NCBI GenBank assembly: GCA_964411985.1
Contig: CAYPNF010000065.1
Location: forward strand, 1-42,925
DNA: 42,925 nt
Origin: CAYPNF01 sp964411985
Lineage (GTDB): Bacteria; Verrucomicrobiota; Verrucomicrobiia; Limisphaerales; J093
Direction of reading: 5' to 3'
Shown one piece after another: positions 41,833 to 42,925 of the stretch. Under the pieces are notes generated by a model. That model saw only the letters and a program-made list of their open reading frames with translations. It was not told the DNA's origin and searched no databases. Position numbers and translations under genes: made by a program. Every line of letters starts with the position of its first letter. The stretch's first letter is position 1.

Positions 41833-42925
41833 ATGAAACTCGGCACAAGAATCATTCTCGGTTTTAGCGGTTTAGTCCTGTTGGCGGTGCTCTTGGGCAC
41901 GCTGGCGGTCTATAAGATGTCCGGCGTTAAGACCGACGCCACAGCTTTGGCGCAGGATTACACCCCCGCGGCATCCGTGGCCAACAATGTGGAGCGGGAA
42001 TCTCTCCAAACGATGTACGAGATGCGTGGGTACGCGTTTACGGAAGAGACGAACTACCTGGGCAAGGCGCAGCAGAACCTCGCCGACGTGAAGAAGTACC
42101 TCAAAGAAGCCAAGGACCTGGCCGCCAAAGGCGGGAGCAAGAACTTGGCGTTTCTGAAGGAAGCCGCCGAGAAGGCAGAAGCCAAGGCGCTCGAGTACGA
42201 GCAACTGGCCAACCAAACGGTGGCGGTAACCGAAGCACTGGAGAAGGACCGGGCTTTGATGAACACCGAAGCGCAGGCCTACATGAAGGTGTGCGACGAG
42301 TACCTGAAGACCCAGGACAGCAAACTGAAGGAAATCCTGGCCAGCACCAACTCCGCCACGGGCATCCAGGTTGCTGAGGTGGAAGACCGGGTGCAGAAGA
42401 TGGCCGTTGCCAACGAGATTATTGACCTGGGCAACTCCATTCGCGTGGGGAACTTCAAAGCGCAAACCATGCGCGATCCGGCCCTCTTTCGTGAGACGCA
42501 GAAGCTCTTTGCGCAAGTGTACCAGAAGCTGGATGCGCTTAAAGCGGTGACCAAACAGGAAGTGAACCTCAAGCAGATTGAGACCTGCCGGGCTGCGGGC
42601 AAGGGGTACGACGATGCGATGACGAGTTTCCTCAAGAACTGGCTGGAACGCGAAGACCTGGCCAAACGCCGTGGGGTGGCGGCGGACGCGGTGCTGGCGG
42701 AAGCCAAGAACACGGCGGTGAGCAGCATGGATACCTCGGCCAAGACCTCTGCCATGGCAGCGGCCTCGCTGGGCACTGCCTCGACGACCATGATCGTGGG
42801 TTTGACCGTTGCGGCCTTGATAGGAGCTTTCCTGGCGGTGTTCATCACCCGCTCGATCACCAAACCGATTCGGGCCATTTCCGATCAACTCTCCTCCGGA
42901 GCCGAACAGACGGTGTCGGCCGCGA
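41833..42925 (+). CDS. Methyl-accepting chemotaxis protein, N-terminal part (3' end beyond window)
   Basis: ATG at 41833, open to the right edge (364 codons). TM1 at ~7-28 (IILGFSGLVLLAVLLGTLAVY) is followed by a long helical periplasmic region (~30-315) rich in A, K, E and Q, like a four-helix-bundle or HBM-type sensor domain. TM2 comes at ~317-338 (MIVGLTVAALIGAFLAVF), then a HAMP start (ITRSITKPIRAISDQL) and the beginning of the signalling helix. This layout is typical of transmembrane chemoreceptors that control CheA. The methylation and CheA-contact regions lie outside the window. A 338-codon minus-strand frame over it is a shadow. No good Shine-Dalgarno precedes the ATG. Confidence 0.92.
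   Translation, partial: MKLGTRIILGFSGLVLLAVLLGTLAVYKMSGVKTDATALAQDYTPAASVANNVERESLQTMYEMRGYAFTEETNYLGKAQQNLADVKKYLKEAKDLAAKGGSKNLAFLKEAAEKAEAKALEYEQLANQTVAVTEALEKDRALMNTEAQAYMKVCDEYLKTQDSKLKEILASTNSATGIQVAEVEDRVQKMAVANEIIDLGNSIRVGNFKAQTMRDPALFRETQKLFAQVYQKLDALKAVTKQEVNLKQIETCRAAGKGYDDAMTSFLKNWLEREDLAKRRGVAADAVLAEAKNTAVSSMDTSAKTSAMAAASLGTASTTMIVGLTVAALIGAFLAVFITRSITKPIRAISDQLSSGAEQTVSAA

Noticed and set aside
41872..42888. 338-codon minus-strand open frame
   Set aside because: It is antisense to an unmistakable chemoreceptor N-terminus with two membrane helices and a HAMP start.

Overview
The window looks like chromosomal DNA of a free-living, polysaccharide-degrading bacterium of the Planctomycetota-Verrucomicrobiota-Chlamydiota group, most likely a Verrucomicrobiota member of the Limisphaerales/Pedosphaera type. 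This is inferred from moderately high G+C, giant Calx-beta and delta-60 surface proteins, a recurring C-terminal '..QSS.DL..W..FYR' module, many Tat/Sec-exported carbohydrate enzymes, and Gfo/Idh/MocA and GH140-type proteins. I saw no rRNA, tRNA, CRISPR array, prophage or intact insertion sequence.

Layout. (1) 1-15807 is a surface/secreted protein block. It holds a giant Calx-beta protein running off the left edge (minus strand), a divergently placed delta-60 propeller protein with a 761-bp exact internal repeat, a secreted alpha/beta-hydrolase with an Ig-like (BIG2) domain, and a ZU5-like, glycine-rich secreted protein. Three of these four genes carry the same short FYR module. (2) 15855-19713 (minus strand) is a compact NAD/ADP-ribose cluster: a Nudix-winged-helix regulator (NrtR/AraR-like), then an SPFH/band-7 protein, a divergent NAD-kinase-like protein and an ADP-ribosylglycohydrolase. 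The last three overlap by ATGA. The regulator has a very good sigma-70-type promoter whose 17-bp spacer is almost filled by a perfect 21-bp interrupted palindrome, and a second site of the same GTGT-N7-ACAC pattern overlaps the expected transcription start. (3) 19830-24858 (plus strand) diverges from it: a Tat-exported TIM-barrel protein, a GH140-GH10 fusion and a GH33-like sialidase, again joined by ATGA overlaps. (4) 24880-28252 (minus strand) encodes a nitroreductase and a soluble hybrid histidine kinase. (5) 28301-35841 (minus strand) is a three-gene exported-enzyme operon (unknown glycosidase-like protein, GH38-like mannosidase, GH95-like protein). (6) 36046-41475 holds an aldehyde dehydrogenase, a Tat-exported Gfo/Idh/MocA oxidoreductase and a transglutaminase-esterase fusion. 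(7) A chemoreceptor gene starts at 41833 and runs off the right edge.

How it may work together. Regions 3, 5 and 6 read as a heteropolysaccharide or glycan utilisation locus. The Nudix-type regulator sits exactly between this locus and the NAD/ADP-ribose cluster, so the main question is whether it senses ADP-ribose (like NrtR), a pentose (like the Bacteroides AraR branch), or links the two. That four-gene cluster with its operator-in-spacer promoter is the best candidate here for an incompletely described system. All four convergent gene junctions carry hairpins without a U-tract, three of them with a stop codon inside the structure.
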